The notes below the pieces were generated by a model. The model worked only from the letters and a program-made list of their open reading frames with translations. It was not told where the DNA came from and made no database searches. Shown here piece after piece: positions 1-8,475 of a stretch of DNA of 39,943 nt; the first letter of the stretch is position 1, and every line of letters starts with the position of its first letter. This stretch comes from Pseudomonadota bacterium (GTDB lineage Bacteria > Pseudomonadota > Gammaproteobacteria > Burkholderiales > Chitinibacteraceae). The stretch is taken from contig JAPLQI010000013.1 in NCBI GenBank assembly GCA_026399755.1, forward strand, positions 1-39,943. Reading direction: 5' to 3'. Both the position numbers and the translations under genes were made by a program.

Positions 1-67
1 GACCTCTATTTTTGCCATCAGCGCTTCGGGAGAATCGATTTGAATACCCTGCTGTTAAACGCGTAAA

Positions 68-330
68 ATGTGTTACCCATGTGTCCGCACGTGTGTTACC
101 TATGTCTCCGGTCTATACACTTCGCCAAGAAACGAAGCCAAAGAAGGCGACCCCACGAAACACGAAGGCCCCTCATCTGCGGACAATCGAGCGGCGGCTT
201 CGGAACTCGCTTCGCTCAAACAGGCATCAAAGAAACCCCGCCCGCTTGTTCTTCGCTTCGGCGTGTTTCAAGGGGACTCTAAAAGCCCAGTGCAAAGAGC
301 GTTGTCAATACATTTTTCGCTGTTTGCTAA
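68..330 (+). repeat. Host interspersed repeat, full copy, with possible IS remnant
   Basis: This stretch is non-coding; the overlapping ORFs in it read as chance frames. Positions 120-200 recur inverted at about 38130-38230, and positions 228-330 recur inverted at 1480-1590, so three blocks of the window share one family. Bases 68-118 contain two near-copies of a GTGTTACC(C/T)ATGT motif that resembles the terminal sequence of IS481-type elements; that identification is from memory and weak. The rest of 1-439 shows nothing else I can support, and I see no convincing promoter for srkA. Confidence 0.7.
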
Positions 331-439
331 TAAACTCGACACTTACAATTCATAATAAATACCTCGCAACACTATAAACAACACCCCTCATAAACGGCCT
401 AAATACCCCTAGCCCCAGCTTTAGCCGTACAATCTCCCC

Positions 440-1420
440 ATGAATACGATCCCTCCATTTGCCAATCTCACGCCCGATTGCGTCATGAACGCCATCGACA
501 GCCTTGGTCTGCCTTGCGACGGCAGGCTGCTTGCGCTTAATAGCTATGAAAACCGTGTTTATCAGGTTGGCCAAGACGATGGCCCGCCGCTGGTGGCTAA
601 GTTTTATCGGCCAGAGCGCTGGAGCCGCGAAGCCATACTCGAAGAGCACGCTTTTACGCTTGAGCTGTTCGAGCGCGAGCTGCCGGTTGTGCCGCCGATT
701 ATTCATCAGGGCAATACACTACATAGCTTTGAAGGCTTTCAATTTGCGATTTTTAATAAACATGGTGGCCGCGCGCCAGAGCTGGAATCGGCGTCAACTT
801 TAGAATGGATGGGGCGCTTTATTGGCCGGATTCATGCAGTGGGCGCGCTCGCCCCCTTTGTTCACCGCCCTGCGCTCAATATCGAAACCTTTGGCACTGG
901 CCCGCGTGATTTTCTGCTTAGCCACGACTTTATCCCCGCCTCGCTCAAACCCGCATGGGAAAGCGCTGTTGCCCTAGCTCTCGACGGAGTGCGCCGCAGT
1001 TTCGATCGAGCTGGCGATGTGGCAAATATCCGCGTGCATGGCGATTGCCATATTGGCAATGTGCTGTGGACCGATGCTGGCCCGCACTTTGTAGACTTTG
1101 ACGACATCCGCAGCGCGCCTGCAGTACAGGATTTATGGATGCTGCTGTCAGGCGACAGGCAAGAAATGAGTCGCCAGCTGGTAGATGTGCTGATCGGCTA
1201 CGAAGACTTCTGCGATTTTGATCCGCGTGAGCTGCATTTAATTGAAGCGCTGCGCACCCTACGCCTGATTCACTACTCAGGCTGGCTAGCCCGCCGCTGG
1301 CATGATCCTGCTTTTCCTGCTGCTTTTCCTTGGTTTAATACCGAGCATTACTGGCAAGATCGCATCTTAGAACTACGCGAACAAATCGCCTTAATGGATG
1401 AGCCTCCGCTGGTGGTTTAA
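440..1420 (+). CDS. srkA: Stress response kinase A (SrkA/YihE), Ser/Thr protein kinase
   Basis: Cytoplasmic kinase of the APH/choline-kinase-like fold that in E. coli protects against envelope and oxidative stress. The 326 residues align with E. coli SrkA by eye along the whole length: NSYENRVYQ near residue 35, KFYRPERW near 55, the catalytic loop HGDCHIGN (H200, G201, D202), the metal-binding FVDFDD (217-222), and PAVQDLWMLL just after. The length matches the family, which is close to 328 residues. It stands alone on the plus strand, outside the prophage, with repeats on both sides, so it is host chromosome. Confidence 0.95.
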   Translation: MNTIPPFANLTPDCVMNAIDSLGLPCDGRLLALNSYENRVYQVGQDDGPPLVAKFYRPERWSREAILEEHAFTLELFERELPVVPPIIHQGNTLHSFEGFQFAIFNKHGGRAPELESASTLEWMGRFIGRIHAVGALAPFVHRPALNIETFGTGPRDFLLSHDFIPASLKPAWESAVALALDGVRRSFDRAGDVANIRVHGDCHIGNVLWTDAGPHFVDFDDIRSAPAVQDLWMLLSGDRQEMSRQLVDVLIGYEDFCDFDPRELHLIEALRTLRLIHYSGWLARRWHDPAFPAAFPWFNTEHYWQDRILELREQIALMDEPPLVV

Positions 1421-1479
1421 AGACCTTGCAGGGCGGGTGAAACCCCATGTGCGCTAAGCAATTTGATTTTTCATTAGAA

Positions 1480-1594
1480 AACAGCGAAAAGACACAATAA
1501 CCAGGCTCTTTGCATAGGGCTTTTTAAAGTCCCCTTGAAACACGCCGGAGCGAGGAACAAGCGGGGCGGGATTTCGGCAAGGGAGCGAGGAACG
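1480..1594 (-). repeat. Host interspersed repeat, downstream half, cut by the prophage
   Basis: The reverse complement of this block matches 228-330, including the shared core GGCGTGTTTCAAGGGGACT and the AAGCCC...GCAAAGAGC segment. It stops resembling the reference copy at about 1590. The missing upstream half lies on the far side of the prophage at about 38106-38230 in the same orientation. Joining the two halves with one copy of GAACG restores a repeat of nearly the reference length: 56 versus 54 bases between two shared anchors. Confidence 0.75.
1590..1594. other. Target-site duplication, left copy (GAACG)
   Basis: GAACG directly precedes TGTACC at 1595, and the same five bases directly follow ...CCACA at 38100. 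A 5-bp duplication outside TG...CA ends is the signature of Mu-type transposition. The site lies exactly where the host repeat is broken. Confidence 0.72.
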
Positions 1595-1687
1595 TGTACC
1601 GCGCCGAAAAATATTGCAGTGGGAGGCTGTCACTTTTGCATTATAAATTAACATGCAAATGAACAGCCCCCGCGCAATTTTGCATTA
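1595..1687. repeat. Phage right end with two probable transposase-binding motifs
   Basis: CACTTTTGCATTA (1631-1643) and CAATTTTGCATTA (1675-1687) form a direct repeat 44 bp apart. At the other phage end, the minus strand has the related CACTTCTACATT (38075-38086) and GTTTTGCACA (37991-38000). Repeated recognition boxes near both ends are what a MuA-type transposase needs to build its transpososome. The motif definition is my inference from these few copies. Confidence 0.45.
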
Positions 1688-1942
1688 GAACGCTAATGTA
1701 CTCAAATGCAGCAGCCAGATTAGAATCGCTGCGAATACCCCACCAGCCACAGTCCAGTATGCATCCCAACCGTCAAACGTATGAATTTCAGGGTGGGCTT
1801 TATCATAAAGCTCTTTGCCACCAGCCACGCCCCAAACTATCGCCACCGCTATGGATTGCGGCAAGATAAGGGCTGCGAGGATAAAAATGATTGCACCACC
1901 AGTAAAGTGCATAAGTTTATCTTGAGGGATTTGCATGCTCAT
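1685..1942 (-). CDS. Small membrane protein, YfiM/DUF2279-like
   Basis: About 85 residues when started at ATG 1942, which overlaps the stop of the fibre-assembly gene as ATGA; an upstream in-frame start at 1963 lies inside that gene. An N-terminal DKLMHFTGG motif is followed by two hydrophobic segments, with GKELYD and a tryptophan/aspartate-rich loop between them. That pattern recalls YfiM/DUF2279 membrane proteins, whose role is unknown to me. It is the last gene before the phage right end, the position where Mu carries com/mom. It is probably an accessory (moron) gene translationally coupled to the fibre genes. Confidence 0.65.
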   Translation of the reverse strand: MSMQIPQDKLMHFTGGAIIFILAALILPQSIAVAIVWGVAGGKELYDKAHPEIHTFDGWDAYWTVAGGVFAAILIWLLHLSTLAF

Positions 1943-2244
1943 AGCTCCGGCGCAATTGGCCATTCAATTTTATGAGTATTCAACAATGATTCTGGTAGAT
2001 TTCGTAAGTCAGTTCGGTATTTTCTCCAGACTGTTTTTTGAATATCACTCAACGCAACATCAGGCATCTGAGTCCAATCAGAGTCTAAAAGTAATTTGTC
2101 ACGGCGCAAGCGCAGCTCTTCCATTAACGATTGGGTTCTAGCCGCTTGAATTGCATCGTCACTTGCGCCAAAAATTGCTTTAGCTTCATATTCAGATACA
2201 TTGATAATTACGCCACGAGGTGTATCAATAGATTTTAGTAACAT
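1939..2244 (-). CDS. Tail fibre assembly protein (Caudo_TAP type)
   Basis: 101 residues. The C-terminal half has the fibre-chaperone pattern: LRRDKLLLDSDWTQMPDVAL followed by a WRKYR.DLRNLP motif and a final PIAP. Relatives (Mu U, lambda Tfa) help tail fibres fold and trimerise, and some stay bound at the fibre tip. It lies directly downstream of the fibre gene, 9 bases away, the usual pairing. It is shorter than lambda Tfa and seems to keep only the conserved C-terminal chaperone region plus a short N-terminal part. Confidence 0.85.
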   Translation of the reverse strand: MLLKSIDTPRGVIINVSEYEAKAIFGASDDAIQAARTQSLMEELRLRRDKLLLDSDWTQMPDVALSDIQKTVWRKYRTDLRNLPESLLNTHKIEWPIAPEL

Positions 2245-2253
2245 AATTGGACT

Positions 2254-3087
2254 CTAGATGTTTGTAGGAATGACGATGCCAGACTTCCAAAGTGTATCTG
2301 CATCTGTTTTCGGTGACACTTTGACGCCCCCTCCAGCATAAGGTGAAGCCCCATGTAGAGGGTAAATCGCAGTATTTGCTGCCATAATGGGCTTTCCGAC
2401 TTCAGTGCCTAGGTATTGCTTGCCGATTCCCATATCAAAATCAGCCATTACAGAGTAATTCATCCCTCCACCACGTAGCCACACCATTCGCCCAACCAGC
2501 GCGCTTTCAAATGCGGCAACAGTTTGGTGATAAGCTAAATTGTAGTAATTTACCCGCGTGAGATTAAAATCACTCCAGCCTACCCCACGAATAGTCATAT
2601 CAAGCAATAAACCACCAACATGATCTGCTCCTAACGATGCAGGATGTGGGGCATCGTACCAACGATAAATAATAAAGCGGTTTAATTTATGCTCAGGAGC
2701 AAATGGAAATGGCACTGGGTAATAGGTATTAACATCACCCCCTACCGTGATGGTGGCGCTAAATGGTAGACCTGATATTTTCTGATTGATGGTGCTATCT
2801 ACAAACTCAGTGTTGGCCAGTAAAGCACTGGAATTACCCATTGGAGCGGTAGGTGCTTTAGGGCTATCTGTAAAAATAGGACTTTTTAATGGGGCCAACC
2901 GAGACAACCGTTTAGCCAGCTGGCTTGAATCCCCAGCATCCAGTACTACCCCAACTTCGCCGGTAATAGCATTCGCAATCTCATCCTGCACAGAATTCAG
3001 CCATGCCGCAGGCAGCACGGTTCCTAGCGTGCCGCTAACGGGGTTACCGTCTACAAACTTATTATCTGCCGTGCCAATTTTCTGCAT
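2254..3087 (-). CDS. Short tail fibre protein
   Basis: 277 residues. The N-terminus carries AWLNSVQDEIANAI (about 28-41), typical of phage fibre proteins that attach to a Mu/P2-like baseplate. A segment KSPIFTDSPKAPTAP (about 68-82) and the following NTEFVDSTI region resemble short repeats of fibre shafts. The C-terminal 170 residues are rich in Gly, Tyr and aromatic residues and probably form the receptor-binding tip. Mu S is about 500 residues, so this fibre is short. I saw no invertible segment or alternative fibre end next to it. Confidence 0.8.
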   Translation of the reverse strand: MQKIGTADNKFVDGNPVSGTLGTVLPAAWLNSVQDEIANAITGEVGVVLDAGDSSQLAKRLSRLAPLKSPIFTDSPKAPTAPMGNSSALLANTEFVDSTINQKISGLPFSATITVGGDVNTYYPVPFPFAPEHKLNRFIIYRWYDAPHPASLGADHVGGLLLDMTIRGVGWSDFNLTRVNYYNLAYHQTVAAFESALVGRMVWLRGGGMNYSVMADFDMGIGKQYLGTEVGKPIMAANTAIYPLHGASPYAGGGVKVSPKTDADTLWKSGIVIPTNI

Positions 3088-3096
3088 ATCAAACTC

Positions 3097-3711
3097 CTAA
3101 CTGGTGTAAATAAAATCGACAAAGGTATGGGCGGGGGTGAGTTCGCGGATCACGGCTTCAAGTACGGCATCGCCAAAGACGGTTAAGCGTTCACCTGCTA
3201 CGCTCTGGCCGCTTCTAAACTGGATCATGTGCCTGGCATCACCATTCACGATGACTCGCCAACACCATTGCAAATAAGGCACGGCAAGCGCTTGGCCTGC
3301 CATGCTTTGTCCTGCCATAAACAGGCTTTGCAATGCCCATAGCTGATCACCTGCGCGGCTAGATCCTGCCCGGATGGTGTCTAGTTCTTGAATTTGGATC
3401 TGATAACCCATGCTACGGGCCAAACGGATAAAGTACGGCAGGCTTAAGCCACCTATCGCCGCCAGCTTGGCAAGTACTGCTTGGATTCGTGTTTGAAGGG
3501 GGGCGTCCGTTGCTGGGTAAATTCCGACTAGCTCTTCCCATTCAGGCAACAAATCCCCACCAGGCGTTAAGCCTTTGAGGACTTGCTCACTGGATACAAC
3601 GACAAGATCCAGCTGCGCTCCTTCTGCGGCCAGCTGTGCAGCCAACTTCGGTGAGTTAGGCTGGTAGCTGGTCGGGGGCAATAAGGTGCTTAAAAGCTGG
3701 GCGTGTTTCAT
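3097..3711 (-). CDS. Baseplate protein gp48-like (DUF2313)
   Basis: 204 residues, matching Mu gp48 and the DUF2313 family in length and position: after gp47 and before the fibre. The N-terminus (LLPPTSYQP, about 10-18) and a central DPRTA-type helix (NSPL...YPAT...RIQAVLAKLAA) are the usual features of this tail-wedge protein, which links baseplate to fibre. The start overlaps the gp47 stop by four bases, indicating coupled translation. Confidence 0.85.
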   Translation of the reverse strand: MKHAQLLSTLLPPTSYQPNSPKLAAQLAAEGAQLDLVVVSSEQVLKGLTPGGDLLPEWEELVGIYPATDAPLQTRIQAVLAKLAAIGGLSLPYFIRLARSMGYQIQIQELDTIRAGSSRAGDQLWALQSLFMAGQSMAGQALAVPYLQWCWRVIVNGDARHMIQFRSGQSVAGERLTVFGDAVLEAVIRELTPAHTFVDFIYTS

Positions 3712-4775
3712 AGCAGTACCAGGCTAAGTAAGCCCATACGCAGCCATTCAACAATTTGTGCATTAGCAGCAGGAGCCACATTACTTGCAGGGGACGTAAT
3801 GGCAACGTCTGCCACGCCATGCACACCCACCAAACTGGCGAGCAACTGTGCCCTGATAAATGAATCGCCCGGCTGAAGACCTGCAAAATACGCCGTAGCA
3901 ACGGCTTCAATGGCCGGGCGCAATTGCGGGAGCGTGAACCCAACTAAAGGCGTAACGGCGATACTGAGAGGGACACTTTTAATGGTGGGTGCAATGACAG
4001 CGCAATTCCACGCGGTGACAGGGCGAACATCTTCCAAATGCGCACGAACTGCGGCCAATAAGGCGATATCCGGCAAGCCATCTTGTGCAACGATCACCAC
4101 ATCAACAGTGCCCGGCCCGCGTCGGATCGGGTAAACATAGGCTGCAGTGACGCCAGGCACTTCCAAGGCCCAGCGGCGATAATCGTATTTATTGCCGCCT
4201 GCAGGTGGGCGGCGAATAATATCCAGCAAGCGATCCAGCAGGCTGCTAAAGCTTTCTATTTCTGCTGCACCGTCAATTTCACCTGATACCGCCTTGCTAT
4301 CAATCCCCAAGGGCGCAGATTGCCAAGTTAATGATTCACCTGCAGCCAGCTCACTGGTCAAGCCCGTAATATCAGCAACAACAGGAATGTTAACGGTGCC
4401 ATTCGCTGCAATTTGCGTCACTGCCGTGGTGCGATAAGCGCGGCCGTCTGCATGTTTTAGCAGAAGGTCGCTTTGTATTACGGTCGTAGGCGCACCCGTC
4501 GCAACCACGGTGCCAATGGCGGCTTTAGCAGGCTTGAGCGTTAAGCCACGACTGGCAGCATGTTGTAATAAAAAATCATCATCTGCTGATTGTGGAAAAA
4601 TCTGTTTAACGATCCATGCTTGATGCTGATATAGCCCTTCAATTGCTGATGCGGTGGCATTCGCCCTAATCCGCCAGTCAGAATCGGCACTCGTTCGAGC
4701 TGCAGGCGCTTTCCCTGCAATATCACGAATTAAATCAGCCGCAATTTCAGATTGAAGACGGGTTTTAAATGGCAT
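3708..4775 (-). CDS. Baseplate J-like protein (Mu gp47)
   Basis: 355 residues of the gpJ/Mu gp47 baseplate-wedge family (cf. P2 gpJ). The N-terminal part holds a helical region with YQHQAWIVKQIFPQSADDDFL (about 49-69) and a GLTLKPA.AA.GTV motif typical of the family. The middle has GGNKYDYRRWALEVPGVT (about 193-210), a signature of baseplate J proteins. It shares one base with gp46 upstream and four with gp48 downstream, so the three form a tight baseplate block. Confidence 0.92.
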   Translation of the reverse strand: MPFKTRLQSEIAADLIRDIAGKAPAARTSADSDWRIRANATASAIEGLYQHQAWIVKQIFPQSADDDFLLQHAASRGLTLKPAKAAIGTVVATGAPTTVIQSDLLLKHADGRAYRTTAVTQIAANGTVNIPVVADITGLTSELAAGESLTWQSAPLGIDSKAVSGEIDGAAEIESFSSLLDRLLDIIRRPPAGGNKYDYRRWALEVPGVTAAYVYPIRRGPGTVDVVIVAQDGLPDIALLAAVRAHLEDVRPVTAWNCAVIAPTIKSVPLSIAVTPLVGFTLPQLRPAIEAVATAYFAGLQPGDSFIRAQLLASLVGVHGVADVAITSPASNVAPAANAQIVEWLRMGLLSLVLL

Positions 4776-5125
4776 TAGCCCACCTGCAATAGATGTTTGA
4801 ATAGTGATTCACGGCCACTGGCATCTTGTACTTTGACATGCAGATAGATGCGGCCGTTATGTGGAGCGATGGCCTCTACATTGATATGCAGGGCCTCTTT
4901 ACTGATTAACAACGGGGCGAGCGCGTCGCTGGCGTATTGCTCTGCTAATTGAGCAACCCGTGATTTATCTTTTTCGCGGGCCAACTCATGTAAACGCGAT
5001 CCCATTAATGGGTCCGCCCAATAGCCACCCAATGGTGTCATCAGGCGCACATATACCGCGTTGCCCAACGTATCGCTCATTGCGCCGCTGTAGTCACCAG
5101 TAGAAGGATTGAGTTGAGATTCCAT
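4775..5125 (-). CDS. Baseplate wedge protein gp46 (GpW/gp25-like)
   Basis: 116 residues. The family is T4 gp25-like wedge proteins that bind at the baseplate and nucleate the sheath. The recognisable part is DPLMGSRLHELAREK (about 38-52), followed by Y.SDALAPL and a beta-rich C-terminus with NGRIYLHVKV. In T4 gp25 the conserved EPR motif sits in the C-terminal half; here the equivalent stretch reads VEAIAPHN, so that triad is not kept. A terminator-like hairpin lies immediately upstream. Confidence 0.85.
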   Translation of the reverse strand: MESQLNPSTGDYSGAMSDTLGNAVYVRLMTPLGGYWADPLMGSRLHELAREKDKSRVAQLAEQYASDALAPLLISKEALHINVEAIAPHNGRIYLHVKVQDASGRESLFKHLLQVG

Positions 5126-5143
5126 GCCTACATAGTGCAGGAA

Positions 5144-5172
5144 TGAAAAACCCCTTCTGGGGGGAAGGGGTT
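5144..5172 (-). terminator. Rho-independent terminator-like hairpin inside the tail operon
   Basis: On the minus strand a 9-bp stem AACCCCTTC / GAAGGGGTT with a 6-base loop is followed at once by a T run. It lies in the 56-base gap between the gp45 stop (5182) and the gp46 start (5125), the only sizeable gap in this part of the operon. It probably lowers expression of baseplate and fibre genes relative to those upstream. Confidence 0.75.
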
Positions 5173-5181
5173 CAGTACGCT

Positions 5182-5808
5182 TTAGTTTGGCTGGCCAGTC
5201 GTTCCACCAGAGTCACCCGGATGGGTATGATGTATCGCACTCTTACCGCCAGCCTTAACATCACCAGAAACAGTCATGCTGCCGTCAACAGATGCACCAT
5301 TTCCCCCTGAGATTGCCAAGCCGCCACTGCCCGTAATTAATGCATTAGCCGTCATCGCCTCACTGGTGTGCAGTAGAGGTGTCGTAAAGACAGCCTTGGC
5401 ACTGGCGTTAATCGTGTAATTCTTACAAGTGACTTGATAGGTATCACAGACCACTTCAATCAGCTTACCGCGCTTTAAAATGATATGTGCGCCTTCATCT
5501 GTATAGATGGCCACTTCACCAGGCTTTAAATTCTTAATGCGATAACTCGCGTGCTCAGTCGCAATAATCATGCTGTGTGCCGTATTACCCCCCACTGGTA
5601 CGGCAACATACATAAATCCAGACGGAGGATGAGAGGTCAGCCCGTAATGCTGCATATATTCAGCATCGATTAGTTTTTCATCCGCTAAGGCTTCAGCCTG
5701 GATCATTTGCACTGGGCCAGCGCTGTTTGTTCTTGCACCAATGCCCCTGAATGCCGCACGGACACCATTCAAGGCGCGAGCAATGCGCTTATCAATTTCT
5801 TTAATCAT
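5182..5808 (-). CDS. Baseplate assembly/spike protein gp45
   Basis: 208 residues, Mu gp45/P2 gpV-like. The trimeric spike caps the tail tube and pierces the outer membrane. An N-terminal OB-fold region (about 60-120, with VAVPVGGNTAHSMIIA and GEVAIYTDEG) is followed by a beta-helix with short Gly/Thr-rich repeats. The end of the chain carries HHTHPGD, a histidine cluster of the kind that binds iron at the spike tip. It overlaps P by eight bases. Confidence 0.9.
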   Translation of the reverse strand: MIKEIDKRIARALNGVRAAFRGIGARTNSAGPVQMIQAEALADEKLIDAEYMQHYGLTSHPPSGFMYVAVPVGGNTAHSMIIATEHASYRIKNLKPGEVAIYTDEGAHIILKRGKLIEVVCDTYQVTCKNYTINASAKAVFTTPLLHTSEAMTANALITGSGGLAISGGNGASVDGSMTVSGDVKAGGKSAIHHTHPGDSGGTTGQPN

Positions 5809-6901
5809 GGTCCTCTCCTAATTTCAGGACCTCACCAGCACTCGTGTTTTTGCCTTTACGGTGCTTCTTCTTATGTGGATGTGCATCCAAAATCCACACC
5901 CCATCCTCTTTGCAGGTCAGTGTGGTGGTCGTGGCCACTTGCCGCCCACCCGTAAAACGCCGGGCACAAATAAATAACACCTGCTCAATCCCATGCACCT
6001 CAGAGATCACTTCTACCCGCTGACCTGGCCCCCATGGCTGGCCATTCGGTGCGCGATGGCCACATACAATAATTTCAACCGTATAACCTTCTAAGCGTGA
6101 ATCAGCCAATAATTTACGAGCTTTAGCCATTGCCGCTGCAGGCGTATCTGCTTCGCAATCCACAACAATCTTGGGTCGATAGCCTTTTACACTGGCATCT
6201 TTCACAACGGCTTTCAGGGCATGTTTGCCGGTTTGATTGCCTGAGCCATGGGCTTGGCCAAGTACGGTTAGCTCAGACATACGCCGCGCTATATTGCGTG
6301 TTTCAATTAAGCTTTGAATATTGCCATCAGGCCCCAGTGTCAGCGTACCAACAGGAGCCTGATTATAATCAGGGCCACCTACCATCAATGTGCCATCAGA
6401 GGCAAACCACGGCCATAAACCGGCGGCTTCAGCGGCATGCTGCAGGGCATCCCATGCCGTATCACCTGGCTCAATATTTATTTTGTCAAATACACGGGAT
6501 GTTTGAGCGCTGATTTTGATTTTACTAAAGCCCAGCGGCTTCACAATTTGTGCAACAACCTCGCCTAACGTGGCTTGTTTGGCAACAAAAATGGGGGCGG
6601 AGCAATCCACTAACTTACCTGCACCATCACGCCCCTGTAGGCTTAAGTCATGGCTCTGATTATTGACAGAATGCCGAACAGTATCCAGCTCACCCATCAA
6701 TACCGTATCGCGGCCCAGCTTCAATTGAATACTGGCACCCGCACTTAATTTCGGCGGCACGCCGTTTAATGGCACGGCTAAGCTTAAACTCCATGCATCT
6801 GCAGGGATGAATAAATCACTGTCTACTTCATAGCGCGTCCAGTAATCATGCGACTGGCCATTAATCAGCAGGGTAATGCGCTCATTATCGGCTATAGCCA
6901 C
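5801..6901 (-). CDS. Tail hub protein P (Mu gp44-like)
   Basis: 366 residues, the expected length for the Mu P baseplate hub, which resembles P2 gpD/T4 gp27. Landmarks are LINGQSHDYWTRYEV near the N-terminus, TLMVGGPDYNQAP about residue 170, and the lysine-rich tail HPHKKKHRKGKN near 340. The start is GTG at 6901 with GGAGG six bases upstream. It overlaps N by 17 bases and gp45 by 8. The protein joins the tail tube to the spike. Confidence 0.9.
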   Translation of the reverse strand: MAIADNERITLLINGQSHDYWTRYEVDSDLFIPADAWSLSLAVPLNGVPPKLSAGASIQLKLGRDTVLMGELDTVRHSVNNQSHDLSLQGRDGAGKLVDCSAPIFVAKQATLGEVVAQIVKPLGFSKIKISAQTSRVFDKINIEPGDTAWDALQHAAEAAGLWPWFASDGTLMVGGPDYNQAPVGTLTLGPDGNIQSLIETRNIARRMSELTVLGQAHGSGNQTGKHALKAVVKDASVKGYRPKIVVDCEADTPAAAMAKARKLLADSRLEGYTVEIIVCGHRAPNGQPWGPGQRVEVISEVHGIEQVLFICARRFTGGRQVATTTTLTCKEDGVWILDAHPHKKKHRKGKNTSAGEVLKLGEDHD

Positions 6902-8474
6902 GTAACACCTCCCCAGCAGGAATAAAATTCGGGTTACGGATCTGAGGGTTCAGGCGCAATAGCTCAGCTGATCGTGTGTAATCGCCGTACCAGTGATGGG
7001 CAAGTAAATGCAAATTGCTACAAGAAACCAGCTTTCTGTCTAATAGTGGTGGACGCAGCAACAGCACAGATCGCATGCTTATTTGCACGGCCAGTGCCTG
7101 CTGTTTTAGCGCCTCGATGACAGGGCGAGTGCGCAGCAGCCGCGCCGTTCTTGCCATCTCCTGAGCGGGTGTCCACTGTGGTGCAACAGGGGGCGGCACA
7201 AGCTCTGTGGGCATAGGGGTATATACCGGAGGAGGAACAGGCATAGGCGTAAGCAGCAGCACTGGGGGCGGAATAGGAACAGGTGTAGCTAATATCACCG
7301 GGGCAGGAATCGGCATGGGTGTTGGCTGCGGAGTGGGCGCAGGCACGGGCATCGGCGTATCTATCTGAATTGATCGCGGTATCGATCCTGAGGGCGGTGT
7401 GGGTACTGGAGCGGGTGGCGGTGCGGGTGCAGGCACCTTATTTTCAACAAGGCCCGCCCACACGGCCAAACGCGATGGATCTGTAAGCACCTGAGCAGGA
7501 ATTAAGTTTTCTTGCAAAGCGGTAATCGTGGCCGCAATTAAGATTCTTGCCGTATTTGCAAAGTCTTCCAGTTCCTCCGGGCTAAGCATTGGCTTATCTG
7601 CCTCAACAGCCAAAACATCGCATACTTTTGCAGCGTACTCACTGGCAACCGCTGTGGCCATCAAGTGCGCCAGCGGCATAAGATCACTGGCGGGAGGCGC
7701 AAAGGTAGAGCGGTTCCCTGATCCATAGCCATTCTGAGTGCTGGGCAGTGTGAATAACGTTTTTGCATCATCACCCAAGGCACGATAGCGCGACAAAACA
7801 TCACCAGGCGCAATATCAGCCATACCAATAATGCCTTGCACACCGCGAATTAAATCTGCAGCAAACGCTTGCGGCAAATTGATCACATCTAGCACATTAC
7901 CGACCACATCCTGTATCTGACTGCGTATACCGGCCATGGTCTGATTCATAAACCCACGTAATTCAGCGATACGCTGCAAGGGCAAGCCGTTTTTAAGCGT
8001 GGCTATTTCTTCAGCAAACTGACTGCCAGCAGCATCCTGAGCGATCTCAGCAAACTGGCCCGCCTCATCAGCCTGTTGACCAGCGCTCTGCTGGGTAAAA
8101 ATATCGGTGGGCTTGGCTGGATCAATAAACTGCATATCTACAATGCAGTGATCCACGTTTTCAGCATCGTGAGAAACCGACCATGTCAGTGGCTGTAGCT
8201 GTTTTACCCCATAGATAGGGTGCACCAGCTCACCCGCTCCATACTCAGACAATGCTTTTAACAACTGCTCAAGCTGCTGCTCGTAATCATCACCCCACAA
8301 CACGGCCACTATCTTATATTCAACGGCTTTTAGCCCAAGGTCTTCAACCTCTTCACCCGCCCGATAGGGAAAGGCATGGCGGGCTACATCATGGCCACCC
8401 TGATCATCTGTTTTAACGACATCAAAGGCAACACCGCGAAATTTTGCATCCTGCAGTAGTTTTTCCCATGCCAT
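6885..8474 (-). CDS. DNA circularisation/tail protein N (Mu gpN-like)
   Basis: 529 residues. The N-terminal 120 residues match the DNA_circ_N family (FRGVAFDVVKTDDQGG..., ...HVY-like GAGELVHPIYG, MQFID), found in Mu N and its relatives at the tail/baseplate junction. A segment of about 85 residues (roughly 345-430) is almost pure proline, alanine, valine and methionine repeats. The final 45 residues (LHLLAHHWYGDYTRSAELLRLN...) look like a LysM-type motif. The proline-rich linker accounts for much of the extra length and is not a feature I associate with Mu N. Confidence 0.88.
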   Translation of the reverse strand: MAWEKLLQDAKFRGVAFDVVKTDDQGGHDVARHAFPYRAGEEVEDLGLKAVEYKIVAVLWGDDYEQQLEQLLKALSEYGAGELVHPIYGVKQLQPLTWSVSHDAENVDHCIVDMQFIDPAKPTDIFTQQSAGQQADEAGQFAEIAQDAAGSQFAEEIATLKNGLPLQRIAELRGFMNQTMAGIRSQIQDVVGNVLDVINLPQAFAADLIRGVQGIIGMADIAPGDVLSRYRALGDDAKTLFTLPSTQNGYGSGNRSTFAPPASDLMPLAHLMATAVASEYAAKVCDVLAVEADKPMLSPEELEDFANTARILIAATITALQENLIPAQVLTDPSRLAVWAGLVENKVPAPAPPPAPVPTPPSGSIPRSIQIDTPMPVPAPTPQPTPMPIPAPVILATPVPIPPPVLLLTPMPVPPPVYTPMPTELVPPPVAPQWTPAQEMARTARLLRTRPVIEALKQQALAVQISMRSVLLLRPPLLDRKLVSCSNLHLLAHHWYGDYTRSAELLRLNPQIRNPNFIPAGEVLRGYSR

Positions 8475-8475
8475 T

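Noticed and set aside
12-377. 121-codon plus-strand frame at the left edge, with overlapping frames at 68-355 and 70-282
   Set aside because: All lie in an interspersed repeat, share no recognisable motif, and overlap each other in three frames.
350-706. 118-codon minus-strand frame over the srkA start
   Set aside because: Shadow of srkA; the plus-strand frame has full-length similarity to SrkA.
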